Below the pieces are notes generated by a model. The model saw only the letters and a list, made by a program, of their open reading frames with translations. It was not told the origin of the DNA and ran no database searches. The translations under genes were made by a program, and so were the position numbers. A stretch of 64,000 nucleotides of DNA, from contig SUYH01000005.1 of NCBI GenBank assembly GCA_015060535.1, positions 62,001 through 126,000 on the forward strand, in the 5' to 3' direction. The DNA comes from Prevotella sp. (GTDB taxonomy: Bacteria > Bacteroidota > Bacteroidia > Bacteroidales > Bacteroidaceae). Each line of letters opens with the position of its first letter. The first letter of the stretch is position 1. Positions 18,601 to 27,213 of this stretch are shown here, one piece after another.

Positions 18601-18886
18601 TGAGGTAGCCGATGTAGGAAATTACTAGCGTCTGGCCTGGGTTGGCCTGAAGACTGAAGTTTCCGTCAAAATCGGTGGCAACACCGTTTGACGTACCCTT
18701 AATGACTACACTCGCACCGATAACGGGACCCATGGCATCGCTAACGGTACCAGTAATTTTCTTCGTCTGCTGTACGGCAGGTAGTGGGGCATTGCCCCCA
18801 ACTGCATACATTTGCGACGAATACCCTAACAGGAAAATGGAACAAAATCCTGTCAGCAGAGTCTTCTTACTGCAATTTAGATTCAT
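15608..18886 (-). CDS. susC: SusC-family TonB-dependent outer-membrane transporter
   Basis: The 1092-residue protein begins with a signal peptide and a carboxypeptidase-regulatory-like beta domain (about 43-115: ITGTVSDAMGPVIGASV). The segment LDEVVVVGYGTMKKSDI (about 118-134) leads into the plug, and the rest is a 22-strand-type barrel ending YSFGLNVSF with C-terminal Phe. It takes up mannan fragments across the outer membrane using TonB energy. It is the first gene of the minus-strand PUL operon, with a TACCTTTG promoter box about 55 nt before the start. No PUL regulator gene (hybrid two-component, SARP or ECF/anti-sigma) lies next to it. Confidence 0.96.
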   Translation of the reverse strand: MNLNCSKKTLLTGFCSIFLLGYSSQMYAVGGNAPLPAVQQTKKITGTVSDAMGPVIGASVVIKGTSNGVATDFDGNFSLQANPGQTLVISYIGYLTKEIKVTSANRYDITLEEDKKMLDEVVVVGYGTMKKSDISGASVSLGESAVKGSIITSLDQSLQGRAAGVTAVSTSGAPGSSSSIRVRGTATINANAEPLYVIDGVPIQSGGKSGADYGLGDALGNGTNSTISPLSTIDPSDIVSMEILKDASATAIYGAQGANGVVLITTKRGKAGDAKFNYNGMFALNRQTKRLDLMNLREYAEYYNSYAAVGEATYTPALSDPSLLGKGTNWQDAVFQTAVQHSHQVSAQGGSDKVQYYVSGSFMDQQGTIIGSEFKRLSFRSNLDAQLKKWLKMSVSVTYSDTKDDLKLADSDEGLIGYSLTTIPSIPIYNIDGSYSSVSQEGYTNPNPIAMAMMDNILLKRQKLNGNVFFEVTPIENLVWHTELGFDLGWNRAETYEPMVDLGTWKRASNESRIQKNSSKFWQFKNYLTYSRTFGKHSATAMVGQECWESKYDYTSVYNTGLPSDAVHNPALGTGTPQIGAGFGSSSMASFFTRWTYSYDNRYNATYTYRYDGSSNFGPNKRWAGFHSVAASWRFSNEKFVESWAGKWLSNGKLRVGWGQTGNASIGGYKWGSPLSRMETALGMSYRPAQIANKDIKWESQEQWNIGLDLGFLNDRINLTIDWYNKESKDMLMQMQLPSYMGTSGNGSSALAAPWGNFGHIRNTGVEIALNTHPIVGKFQWDSEIQFSINKNKLVALSDGSDTGQLIGYGQWTDVVSRTLVGESLFNFYGYVTDGVYTSLEDIENSPKPSAYPTNGVFTKNSTVYVGDIKYKDLNGDGVIDENDRTNIGSPLPKWTFGWNNTFRWNNFDLNIFINGSVGNKVGNYLKMKMTHMNSTWTNQLTDVRDRAILEPIDPNKDYTGGIDRGDGQLIYNWYDDITNVKLKNPDTSMPRASINDPNDNDRWSDRYIENGSYVRLKNISLGYTFPKKWITRCGLESLRVYANIQNLLTITGYDGYDPEIGASTQSANVLGLDNARYPSPTTYSFGLNVSF

Positions 18887-18940
18887 ACGTTAGTTTATTA
18901 GTTAGTAATATGAAATTAATTATTGTCATGATATCGAATG

Positions 18941-18948
18941 CAAAGGTA
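18941..18948 (-). promoter_or_regulatory. -7 promoter box for the susC operon
   Basis: On the minus strand this reads TACCTTTG followed by CATTC. It lies in the divergent region between susC and the CE7-GH26 gene. Confidence 0.65.
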
Positions 18949-19067
18949 ATGCATTTTTTTTAAATTCGATAGACTTTTTTTGTTTAATTTTGATACTTTT
19001 TTGCCAAAAGGGGGATAAAGTATGCGACTTTGCTAAAAAAATATCATGGTTTTTCGAAAAATAATGC

Positions 19068-19075
19068 TAACTTTG
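19068..19075 (+). promoter_or_regulatory. -7 promoter box for the plus-strand mannan operon
   Basis: TAACTTTG followed by CAAAC lies 34 nt before the CE7-GH26 start codon. Together with the susC box it forms a divergent promoter pair within 135 nt, so one regulator could control both arms. Confidence 0.65.
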
Positions 19076-19109
19076 CAAACGAAATATTACACTAAACACC
19101 AATTGGTTC

Positions 19110-21428
19110 ATGAAAAAATCGTTCGCGTTACTTCTAATGACGACTCTGCTCGCAGTATTACCTGCTGTGGCTCAGATTCGTGGTCATGCTATCAACGTCA
19201 GTGTTGTTCCTGACCATCAGGACTGGAATTACAAAGTAGGTCAGACGGCTCAGTTCAAGGTGAGCGTCACCAACCAGTCTATATTATTAAATAATGTACG
19301 CGTGAACTATGAGGCTGGCCCGGAGATGTATCCTGAAGTCAAGAAGCAGGGTGTGGTGCTCAAGGACGGAACTTTGACGCTGAAGGGCAAGATGACGAAG
19401 CCTGGTTTTTATCGTGTCGACGTGAAGGCTTACGTGAATGGCAAAGAGTATAAGAGTGCTTGTGCTGTAGCCTTTTCGCCAGAGCAATTGAAGCCTACTA
19501 CAGTGATGCCTGCTGATTTCATAGACTATTGGCAGAACGCAATCAAAGAGGCTCGCCAGGTGGATCTGAATCCTACGAAGCGCCTATTGCCTGAGCGTTG
19601 CACGAAGGACGTGAACGTTTATGAGGTGTCTTTTCAGAATATGAAGTGGAACTATCGTACTTACGGCATTTTGTGTGTTCCCGTCAAGGAGGGTAAGTAT
19701 CCTGCCTTGTTGCGTGTGCCAGGTGCTGGTGTGCGTCCTTATGGTGGTGATGTGTGGTCAGCCTCACAGGGTGTCATTACTCTCGAGATTGGTATTCATG
19801 GTATTTCTGTCACGATGGAGCAGAAGGTTTACGACGACGTGTTCAATGGTGCCTTAATGGGTTATTGGGAGGTCGGTATGGACGATCGTGACAAGAGCTA
19901 CTACAAGCGAGTGGTGTTGGGCTGTATCCGTGCCCTCGACTATATTGAGCAATATACCCCTTGGAATGGTAAGGGCTTAGGTGTGACAGGTTCTAGTCAG
20001 GGTGGTTTCCTCACTTTGGCGACGGCAGGTCTCGATAAGCGCATCACCTGCTATGGTGCTGTTCATGCTGCAATGTGCGACTATACGGCAGCCCTGAAAG
20101 GTGTAGCCTGTGGATGGCCCCATTATTTTTATAAGAGGTCAGATGTTAGAGGTGAGAGGTTAGAGAATAGCAAGGCGGTGGAGGCTACTCGCTATTACGA
20201 TGGTGTCAACTTCGCCCGTCTTATCAATGATCAGCAGAAGGGTTGGTTCTCGTTTGGCTATTGTGACGACGTGGTGCCTCCCACAACAGCTTATGCTACC
20301 TATAATACGGTAACTGGGCCTAAGGAACTCAGTCCCTATCAGGCCACATGGCACTACTGGCATCAAGAGCAGTGGGACGAGTGGGAAGGCTGGTTGCTGA
20401 AGGAACTGAAGCCTCAGGGCAAACAGCTTGAAGAACGTCTGCAAGCCTTACAAGCGAAAGGCTATATGATGGGACATCAGGACGATCCGTTCTATGGAGT
20501 GACATGGCTGGGAACCTATGCTGGTGGCAAGAATGAGCTGGGAAAGAGCGATGTGCTGAGTACTGTAGGTGATTATCCTGCTGTAATGGGCTTCGACTTG
20601 GGTGGCATCGAGATGGGTGACCGGAAGAATCTGGACAGCGTACCCTTCACTCGTATTCATGATGAGCTGATAGCCCACTATGAGCGTGGTGGAATCGTCA
20701 CTCTGAGCTGGCATCCTCGTAATCCCTTGACGGGAGGCACGGCATGGGACAACTCCGATTCTACCGTAGTGAAGAGTGTTCTGCCTGGTGGCTCGCAGTA
20801 CGAAAAATTCCAGACATGGATGCAGCGCGTAGGAGATTTCGTGGCTACGCTGAAGACCAAGAAGGGACAGCCTGTTCCCATCATCTTCCGTCCTTGGCAC
20901 GAGAATAATGGCTCTTGGTTCTGGTGGGGACAGAAGCTTTGTACCGATGCTGAGTTCCGAGGGCTATGGAATATGTTGCAAGACTATATGACAGAACGTG
21001 GCTTCGACAATCTGCTATGGAGTTATTCGCCTAATCTGGATGGACAGTGGACAGAGCGTCGCTTCCTGCAACGTTATCCTGGCAACGACCGTGTGACGCT
21101 CATCGGCGAAGATGCTTACCAGTGGGGTACAGAGCAGAACTTCAAAACTGCGCTGACGGCTGATTTTACCTTCCTTAGCCAGTTTGCCAAGAAAAATGGC
21201 AAGTTGCTTGCTCTGACGGAGTGTGGCCTGAAGAATATGCCTGATGCTACGTGGTGGACTCGTGTGCTGAAGCCCGTCATGGATCAGTATCCCATCAGCT
21301 ATTTCCTTTTGTGGCGCAATTATAAGGAAGAGTATTTTGGCCCGTCGCCCGAATTGCCTTGTGCCAAAGATTTCAAGAAACTGTATGAGGCAGAGAATAC
21401 GCTATTCCTCAAGGATATTAAAGATTAA
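19110..21428 (+). CDS. Acetyl esterase (CE7-like) fused to GH26 mannanase
   Basis: 772 residues: signal peptide (cleavage near VAQIRG), an N-terminal beta domain (about 25-120), a CE7-type alpha/beta-hydrolase (about 130-435) and a GH26 domain (about 440-772). The esterase shows GVTGSSQGG (nucleophile Ser296), a DDVVPP acid motif (Asp386 or 387) and a likely His418 in WHYWHQEQ. GH26 shows FRPWHENNGSWFWWG (Glu598) and ALTECG (Glu704). One polypeptide could strip acetyl groups and cut the same mannan chain. An array of five 7-nt units lies inside the esterase part, giving the odd stretch RSDVRGERLENS. It heads the plus-strand operon with GH130, transporter and epimerase genes. Confidence 0.9.
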   Translation: MKKSFALLLMTTLLAVLPAVAQIRGHAINVSVVPDHQDWNYKVGQTAQFKVSVTNQSILLNNVRVNYEAGPEMYPEVKKQGVVLKDGTLTLKGKMTKPGFYRVDVKAYVNGKEYKSACAVAFSPEQLKPTTVMPADFIDYWQNAIKEARQVDLNPTKRLLPERCTKDVNVYEVSFQNMKWNYRTYGILCVPVKEGKYPALLRVPGAGVRPYGGDVWSASQGVITLEIGIHGISVTMEQKVYDDVFNGALMGYWEVGMDDRDKSYYKRVVLGCIRALDYIEQYTPWNGKGLGVTGSSQGGFLTLATAGLDKRITCYGAVHAAMCDYTAALKGVACGWPHYFYKRSDVRGERLENSKAVEATRYYDGVNFARLINDQQKGWFSFGYCDDVVPPTTAYATYNTVTGPKELSPYQATWHYWHQEQWDEWEGWLLKELKPQGKQLEERLQALQAKGYMMGHQDDPFYGVTWLGTYAGGKNELGKSDVLSTVGDYPAVMGFDLGGIEMGDRKNLDSVPFTRIHDELIAHYERGGIVTLSWHPRNPLTGGTAWDNSDSTVVKSVLPGGSQYEKFQTWMQRVGDFVATLKTKKGQPVPIIFRPWHENNGSWFWWGQKLCTDAEFRGLWNMLQDYMTERGFDNLLWSYSPNLDGQWTERRFLQRYPGNDRVTLIGEDAYQWGTEQNFKTALTADFTFLSQFAKKNGKLLALTECGLKNMPDATWWTRVLKPVMDQYPISYFLLWRNYKEEYFGPSPELPCAKDFKKLYEAENTLFLKDIKD
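20136..20170 (+). repeat. five-unit heptamer array inside the CE7-GH26 coding sequence
   Basis: Five consecutive 7-nt units (AGGTCAG, ATGTTAG, AGGTGAG, AGGTTAG, AGAATAG) span 35 nt and are translated as part of KRSDVRGERLENSK. The frame stays open before and after. The codons are unlike those of the neighbouring sequence. Confidence 0.8.
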
Positions 21429-21441
21429 AAATTAGATATTA
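21414..21441 (+). repeat. four-unit heptamer array at the CE7-GH26 / GH130 junction
   Basis: Units GATATTA, AAGATTA, AAAATTA and GATATTA cover the last codons of the CE7-GH26 gene, its stop codon and the leader of the phosphorylase gene. The array ends two bases before the GH130 ATG. Confidence 0.65.
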
Positions 21442-21443
21442 AA

Positions 21444-22610
21444 ATGAGCAATTTTCAAGAGAAAGTAAAGGCGTTGCGTGCTCACCATGAGGAGCTGCTG
21501 ACGCGTAAGAACGAACCCGTCGAGTGGGGTAATGGCATTTATGAGAAGTGGAAGAACCCTGTAGTGACTGCTGAGCATGTACCCCTGGAGTGGAAGTACG
21601 ACTTCAATGAGCAGGACAACCCCTACCTGATGCAGCGCATCATGTGCAATGCTGCTCTGAATTCTGGCGCTATTAAGTGGAATGGTAAGTATGTGCTTGT
21701 TGTTCGTGTGGAGGGTGCCGATCGTAAGTCGTTCTTCGCTGTAGCTGAGTCGCCCAATGGTGTCGACAATTTCCGCTTCTGGGAAGAGCCCATCACGATG
21801 CCCGACGATGTGATACCTGCTACTAATATCTACGATATGCGTATCACTCAGCACGAGGACGGCTGGATTTATGGCGTATTCTGTGCTGAGCGTCACGACG
21901 ACTCGCAGCCAGGCAACCTTAGTGCAGCCACCGCAACGGCAGCTATTGCACGTACGAAAGACCTGAAGACTTGGGAACGTCTGCCAGACTTGAAAACCAA
22001 GTCGCAGCAGCGTAATGTAGTGCTTCATCCGGAGTTCGTTGATGGTAAGTATGCCTTCTATACCCGTCCTCAGGACGGATTCATCGATACCGGTTCCGGT
22101 GGTGGCATCGGTTGGGCATTGGTGGATGATATCACCCATGCAGAGATCAAGGAAGAAAAGATTATCAATGCCCGTCATTATCACACCATCACTGAGGTGA
22201 AGAATGGCGAAGGTCCACACCCTATCAAGACACCTAAGGGCTGGCTGCACCTGGCTCATGGTGTACGTGCCACGGCTGACGGTCTTCGTTATGTATTATA
22301 TATGTATATGACCTCACTCGAAGACCCGACAAAGGTTATTGCCCAGCCTGGCGGCTACTTCCTCGTTCCTGAGGGCAATGAGTATCTGGGCGACGTGATG
22401 AACGTAGCCTTTGCCAACGGCTGGATAGCTGATCCAGATGGTAAGGTGTTCATCTACTATGCTTCGGCAGATACCCGTATGCATGTGGCTACTTCTACTA
22501 TCGACAAGTTAATCGACTACTGTATGAACACGCCAGAGGATGGCCTCTATACCGCTGCTTCGGTAGAAACCATTAAGAAACTAATCGCTAAAAACAAACA
22601 GAATGGCTAA
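21444..22610 (+). CDS. 4-O-beta-D-mannosyl-D-glucose phosphorylase (GH130)
   Basis: The 388-residue cytoplasmic enzyme uses phosphate to split mannosyl-beta-1,4-glucose into mannose-1-phosphate and glucose, saving ATP. It belongs to GH130; the general-acid Asp131 lies in NIYDMRITQHEDGW, at the same residue number I recall for the characterised Bacteroides fragilis enzyme. No signal peptide is present. Its start is 16 nt after the CE7-GH26 stop and its end overlaps the transporter start by 8 nt, which implies tight co-expression. Mannosylglucose specificity is inferred from the epimerase two genes downstream. Confidence 0.93.
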   Translation: MSNFQEKVKALRAHHEELLTRKNEPVEWGNGIYEKWKNPVVTAEHVPLEWKYDFNEQDNPYLMQRIMCNAALNSGAIKWNGKYVLVVRVEGADRKSFFAVAESPNGVDNFRFWEEPITMPDDVIPATNIYDMRITQHEDGWIYGVFCAERHDDSQPGNLSAATATAAIARTKDLKTWERLPDLKTKSQQRNVVLHPEFVDGKYAFYTRPQDGFIDTGSGGGIGWALVDDITHAEIKEEKIINARHYHTITEVKNGEGPHPIKTPKGWLHLAHGVRATADGLRYVLYMYMTSLEDPTKVIAQPGGYFLVPEGNEYLGDVMNVAFANGWIADPDGKVFIYYASADTRMHVATSTIDKLIDYCMNTPEDGLYTAASVETIKKLIAKNKQNG

Positions 22611-24003
22611 ATCAACTTTAAAGGAAAAGATCGGTTATGGCTTTGGTGATATGTCGTCCAGCATGTTCTGGAAGATATTCTCCTACTATCTGCCGTTCTT
22701 CTACAGCAATATCTTCGGCCTCTCGCTGGTCGATGCCGGTGTGCTGGTACTGGTGACTCGTATCTGGGATGCTGTCAGTGACCCTATGATGGGTATTATC
22801 TCCGACCGTACGCAGACGAAGTGGGGTAAGTATCGCCCCTACCTGCTGTGGGTGGCTCCTTTCTTTAGCATTTGTGGTATCTTACTCTTTACCACACCTG
22901 ATCTGGACTATGGAGGCAAGCTCATTTGGGCATACGTCACCTACATCATGATGATGACCGTCTATACCGCTATCAACGTACCCTATGGTGCTATGCTGGG
23001 TGTGATGACTGATGACTCTAATGAGAAGACGGTATTCTCCTCCTTCCGCATGTTCTTTGCCTATGGTGGATCGTTCATCTCGCTGTTCCTATGGGAACCG
23101 CTGACTAATATGATGGGTGGTTACAACACTTCTGGCGGTTGGTTCTGGGCTATGGTCATGATTGCTACTGCCTGCTTCCTGATGTTCATCCTTTGTTTCA
23201 CCATGACGCGTGAACACCTGAAGACCGTTTCTACCGTCAGCGTCGGAAGCGACTTCAAGGCTCTGCTCTCTAACAAACCTTGGTGGCTGCTCATTGGTGC
23301 CGCTTTATGCTTCAACCTGTTCAATACCGTGCGTGGAGCTACTGTAGCCTACTTTTTCCAGGATATTATCGGCGCTCACGTCAACCTTGTCTTCTTCGGA
23401 CTGATGTTCGCTTTCTATGCAGGTCTGTTCCTGGGTGTAGGAGAGGTTAGCAATATGGTGGGTGTTGCCTCGTGCGTACCTATTTCTAATAGGTTAGGAA
23501 AGAAGACTACATTCATTCTGGTTAATGCATCGCTCGTGGTACTGAGCATCGCCTTCTTCTTTATTCCATGTACACCGACGGGCTATTGGCTCATGCTCAT
23601 CTTCCAGATTCTCATTTCCATCCTGACGGGTATCATGTCGCCCTTGGTATGGTCTATGTACGCAGATGTCTCTGACTATGCCGAGCTCAAATTCAAGACT
23701 GCCTCTACAGGTCTGATCTTCTCCAGCTCGTCTATGGCGCAGAAGTTTGGTGGTGCCATCGGTGGTGCTGCAGTTTTGTGGCTCCTGTCAGGTTTCGGCT
23801 ATATCACCGACCCCGAACTGCTAGCTCAGGGTAACGTCGTCCAACCTGAGAGTGCACTCGACTGTCTGCGCTGGTTGATGAGCTTCATTCCCGCTTGCGT
23901 AGCGTTGCTCTCTATGTGTGTTGTGTGGTTCTATCCGCTGACCACAGAGCGCATCGATGAGATTAATCGTGAACTCAAGAAAGTACGTGCCATAGAAGAC
24001 TGA
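22603..24003 (+). CDS. Sugar:cation symporter of the GPH/MFS type (mannobiose importer)
   Basis: A 466-residue inner-membrane protein with 12 predicted helices and the GPH-family opening KIGYGFGDMSSSMFW, followed by VSDPMMGIISDRTQTKWGKYRPYLLW. Family members import disaccharides with sodium or protons. Between the phosphorylase and epimerase genes its likely cargo is beta-1,4-mannobiose or mannosylglucose. The start codon overlaps the end of the phosphorylase gene. Confidence 0.92.
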   Translation: MAKSTLKEKIGYGFGDMSSSMFWKIFSYYLPFFYSNIFGLSLVDAGVLVLVTRIWDAVSDPMMGIISDRTQTKWGKYRPYLLWVAPFFSICGILLFTTPDLDYGGKLIWAYVTYIMMMTVYTAINVPYGAMLGVMTDDSNEKTVFSSFRMFFAYGGSFISLFLWEPLTNMMGGYNTSGGWFWAMVMIATACFLMFILCFTMTREHLKTVSTVSVGSDFKALLSNKPWWLLIGAALCFNLFNTVRGATVAYFFQDIIGAHVNLVFFGLMFAFYAGLFLGVGEVSNMVGVASCVPISNRLGKKTTFILVNASLVVLSIAFFFIPCTPTGYWLMLIFQILISILTGIMSPLVWSMYADVSDYAELKFKTASTGLIFSSSSMAQKFGGAIGGAAVLWLLSGFGYITDPELLAQGNVVQPESALDCLRWLMSFIPACVALLSMCVVWFYPLTTERIDEINRELKKVRAIED

Positions 24004-24004
24004 T

Positions 24005-25282
24005 ATGGATATCGAATCATTAAGAAATGAAATGCAGGATGTTGTCGAGAACAATATCCTGCGCTTTTGGCAAGATAAGATGGTTGACCGTGAGCATGGT
24101 GGATTCTATGGCCGCATCGATGCTCAAGAGGTGTTGCATAAGGATGCCGAGAAAGGTGCAATTCTCAATGCCCGTATTCTTTGGTCCTTCTCTGCAGCGT
24201 ATAGGGTGCTCCGTAAGCCTGAATACTTGGAGATGGCTACCTATGCCAAAGAGTATTTCATAGAGCACTTTATCGATAAGGAATATGGTGGCGTCTACTG
24301 GAGTGTCGACTATCTGGGGAAGCCGTTGAATACACGTAAGCAGTTCTATGCTATAGGTTTTGCGCTGTATGGAATGTCGGAGTATGCCCGTGCAACTGGT
24401 GACAGAGAGGCGTTGGAGTGTGCATTGCAGCTGTATTACTGCATCGAAGAACATGCTTTAGACCATCAGTATAATGGGTATATCGAAGCGATGACACGTG
24501 ACTGGCAGCCTATTGCTGACATGCGTTTGTCAGAGTTGGATGCCAACTTCCCCAAGTCGCAGAACACCCATCTGCACATCATAGAACCCTATGCCAATCT
24601 CTATCGTTGCTTAAACGAATTACATGCTGCTGAATCGTGCGACTATGTACCTGTCATCGGGTCCGTGCTTCCAGTGAATGTTACTATTCCCCAGGAAACA
24701 ATCAATAGTGTAGAGGATTCCCTACGTAACATCATCAGCATCTTTACGGATAAGATTCTAAATCCTGAGACACATCATCTGGACCTTTTCTTCGAAATGG
24801 ATTGGACACGTGGTGCTGGCCGACTGGAGAGCTATGGACATGATATTGAGTGTTCGTGGCTCATGCACGAAGCAGCCCTCGTCTTAGGTGATAAAACTGT
24901 GCTCAGTAAGGTTGAGCCCATTGTCCGCATGGTGGCCAAGGCCAGTGCGAAGGGATTGCGTCCTGATGGATCGATGATTCACGAGGCCAATCTGGATACA
25001 GGTCATGTAGATGACGACCTTCATTGGTGGGTGCAGGCCGAAAATGTTGTGGGCTGGTTCAATCTATATCAGTATTTTGCTGATGAAGATGCTCTTCAGC
25101 ATGCAATACGTTGCTGGGAGTATATCAAGGCTCAAATCATCGACTATGAGCATGGTGAGTGGCACTGGAGCCGTCATTCTGACGGCACGCTCAATACCGT
25201 CGATGACAAGGCCGGTTTTTGGAAGTGTCCTTACCACAATAGCCGTATGTGTCTGGAGATTATCGAGCGAACTATGAAATAA
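24005..25282 (+). CDS. Cellobiose/mannobiose 2-epimerase
   Basis: A 425-residue (alpha/alpha)6-barrel enzyme of the N-acylglucosamine 2-epimerase family that converts the reducing-end mannose of mannobiose to glucose, making the phosphorylase substrate. Family motifs are GGFYGRIDAQ, KGAILNARILWSFSAAYR, GYDIECSW-type sequence (here YGHDIECSWLMHEAA), WWVQAENVVGW and FWKCPYHNSRMCLEII. The catalytic histidines fall in GHDIE and YHNSR. It starts one base after the transporter stop, completing the intracellular mannan pathway. Confidence 0.93.
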   Translation: MDIESLRNEMQDVVENNILRFWQDKMVDREHGGFYGRIDAQEVLHKDAEKGAILNARILWSFSAAYRVLRKPEYLEMATYAKEYFIEHFIDKEYGGVYWSVDYLGKPLNTRKQFYAIGFALYGMSEYARATGDREALECALQLYYCIEEHALDHQYNGYIEAMTRDWQPIADMRLSELDANFPKSQNTHLHIIEPYANLYRCLNELHAAESCDYVPVIGSVLPVNVTIPQETINSVEDSLRNIISIFTDKILNPETHHLDLFFEMDWTRGAGRLESYGHDIECSWLMHEAALVLGDKTVLSKVEPIVRMVAKASAKGLRPDGSMIHEANLDTGHVDDDLHWWVQAENVVGWFNLYQYFADEDALQHAIRCWEYIKAQIIDYEHGEWHWSRHSDGTLNTVDDKAGFWKCPYHNSRMCLEIIERTMK

Positions 25283-25320
25283 TTATAAGCGTTGCACATG
25301 CTAACTAAAATATAAGAACT

Positions 25321-26826
25321 ATGAAAAAAATGTTTGTTATAATGACTTTAATGATGTGCTGTGTATCAAACGTGTCAGCACAGGAGAAGTTTAACGATCG
25401 CCCCAAGCTTGTTGTGGGAATTGTTGTAGACCAGATGCGCTGGGACTATCTATCGCGATACTACGACAAGTTCCGCGAAGATGGATTCCGTAGGTTAGTA
25501 GACAAAGGATATTCGTTCGACAATTGCTTAATCAACTATTTGCCTACTGTGACTGCCATTGGTCATACGAGTGCTTATACGGGGACTTCGCCAGCATTTC
25601 ATGGTATATGCGGTAACAATTTCTATATTGACGGACGTAAGACTTATTGTACGGATGACCCCTCTGTGATGCCTGTGGGTTCGGATAATAAGAAGGATGG
25701 TCAGATGTCACCAAGAAATCTCCTGTCGACAACTATTGGAGATCAGCTGCGTCTGCATACAGACTTCCGTGCAAAGGTTATAGGTATATCCTATAAAGAC
25801 CGTGCGGCCATTTTTCCCGCTGGTCGTGCAGCTAATGCTGCCTACTGGCTGGATAAGAAGAACCGCCTGTTCATTACTAGTACATACTATATGCAGGAAT
25901 TGCCTCAATGGGTGAAGGATTATAACAAGAAGTTGGTGAAGAACGAGGTGTTCAAGAAGATGGGTAAGGACATCGGCCTGTCGCCGGAGACGGGACATAT
26001 CACCACAGATATGGCCATTGCAGCTCTGGATGGTGAGAAACTGGGACAGGGCGACGAAACGGATATGTTGTGTGTGAGCTATTCACAGACCGATGTGATT
26101 GGCCATAAGTGGAGTACTCGCGGTGAGCATACCGACGAAGCCTATCTGGAATTGGATAAAGACTTGAGCAGACTGTTTGCCGCATTGGACGAAAAGGTAG
26201 GGAAGGGCAACTACATCGCTTTCCTGACGGCCGATCATGGTGCTGCGCATAATAATCACTTTATGGCTGAACATGGTATGAATGGTGGTGAATGGTTGTC
26301 AGAACAGCTAAAAGCTGATCTGGAGAAGTATGTTGCGCAGAAGCTTGGCAACACCAAGAATGTTGTTCTGGGAATATTAGACTATCGCTTCTTCTTGGAC
26401 CACGAGGGCATTGCCGCTCAAGGGTTGGATCTGCAGCGTGTGAAGGATGTGGCCATTGAGTTTTTACGCCAGAGTCCGCATATCTCGTTTGTGGTAGATT
26501 ACGAAAAGGCTGGTCATGCTCCAGTGCCTGCCGTCATCCGCGACCGCATTCTGATGGGCTATAATTTCCATCGTTCTGGTGATATCATCGTTTGCGTGGA
26601 GCCGGGATACTATGAGGTAGGCCCATGGTCATCACCTGTAGGAACGACGCATGGTGAGTGGAATCCGTATGATTCACACATACCTCTGCTGTTCTACGGA
26701 TGGAAGGTTCCACACGGAGCTACAGCTCAGGAAGTGCACATCACGGACATCGCTGCAACAGTTTGTGCGTTGATACGTATTCAACAACCGAATGCATGTG
26801 TTGGGGTTGCTCTGAAATTTAATTAG
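25321..26826 (+). CDS. PafA-like alkaline phosphatase (periplasmic)
   Basis: The 501-residue protein has a signal peptide (cleaved near VSAQEKF) and the alkaline phosphatase/nucleotide pyrophosphatase fold. Metal-binding motifs are VGIVVDQMRWDY and LTADHGAAHN. The nucleophile is a threonine in LPTVTAIGHTSAYTG (Thr76 or Thr78), and Asn99/100 plus Lys159 and Arg161 in SYKDRAA match the phosphate-contacting residues of PafA-type enzymes. It would release phosphate from monoesters. It follows the epimerase by 38 nt and may be co-transcribed, although no role in mannan use is obvious. Confidence 0.85.
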   Translation: MKKMFVIMTLMMCCVSNVSAQEKFNDRPKLVVGIVVDQMRWDYLSRYYDKFREDGFRRLVDKGYSFDNCLINYLPTVTAIGHTSAYTGTSPAFHGICGNNFYIDGRKTYCTDDPSVMPVGSDNKKDGQMSPRNLLSTTIGDQLRLHTDFRAKVIGISYKDRAAIFPAGRAANAAYWLDKKNRLFITSTYYMQELPQWVKDYNKKLVKNEVFKKMGKDIGLSPETGHITTDMAIAALDGEKLGQGDETDMLCVSYSQTDVIGHKWSTRGEHTDEAYLELDKDLSRLFAALDEKVGKGNYIAFLTADHGAAHNNHFMAEHGMNGGEWLSEQLKADLEKYVAQKLGNTKNVVLGILDYRFFLDHEGIAAQGLDLQRVKDVAIEFLRQSPHISFVVDYEKAGHAPVPAVIRDRILMGYNFHRSGDIIVCVEPGYYEVGPWSSPVGTTHGEWNPYDSHIPLLFYGWKVPHGATAQEVHITDIAATVCALIRIQQPNACVGVALKFN

Positions 26827-26879
26827 ATTTGGCGAAACAATTTCTACAATAACTTGCTGATTTATTGAGATATATTTCA

Positions 26880-26887
26880 TACCTTTG
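26880..26887 (+). promoter_or_regulatory. -7 promoter box for the small XRE gene
   Basis: TACCTTTG followed by CAGTC lies 44 nt before the start codon of the 69-residue HTH protein. Confidence 0.6.
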
Positions 26888-26931
26888 CAGTCGAAACAAA
26901 GAAATGTTAATACTAAATAGAGGCTGAAGGT

Positions 26932-27141
26932 ATGAACTTAGGTAAGCACATTGAAGAAGTTTTAAGAAAACAGGGAAAGTCTGCTGCATGGCTGGCCACA
27001 CAAATTCCTTGTGAGCGCACGAATGTTTACAACATTTTTAAGCGTAAGAGTTTGGATGTACGTCTGTTGATGAGAATCAGTGTTGTTTTAGAGCACGATT
27101 TCTTTAAGGAGTTATCCGATCAAGCGTTTCCCAAAAAGTGA
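26932..27141 (+). CDS. Small XRE-like helix-turn-helix protein
   Basis: The 69-residue protein is almost entirely one HTH domain (HIEEVLRKQGKSAAWLATQIPCERTNVYNIFKRK). The recognition helix is around ERTNVYNIFKR. It is a short one-domain form with a basic end (QAFPKK) and no sensor. It has its own promoter and terminator, so it is a stand-alone unit between the phosphatase and the nuo operon; the target is unknown. Confidence 0.8.
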   Translation: MNLGKHIEEVLRKQGKSAAWLATQIPCERTNVYNIFKRKSLDVRLLMRISVVLEHDFFKELSDQAFPKK

Positions 27142-27148
27142 ATAATTT

Positions 27149-27180
27149 AAGCTGCTATCTGTTTTAGGTAGCAGCTTTTA
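27149..27180 (+). terminator. terminator after the small XRE gene
   Basis: A stem AAGCTGCTA / TAGCAGCTT is followed by TTTATTTT, 8 nt after the stop codon. Confidence 0.8.
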
Positions 27181-27213
27181 TTTTATTTTTATGGAATATT
27201 TATGTGGTTTTCT

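Noticed and set aside
20133..20170. Possible CRISPR-like repeat
   Set aside because: The units are 7 nt long without spacers; this is a simple tandem array and not a CRISPR. No CRISPR array or cas gene was found in the window.
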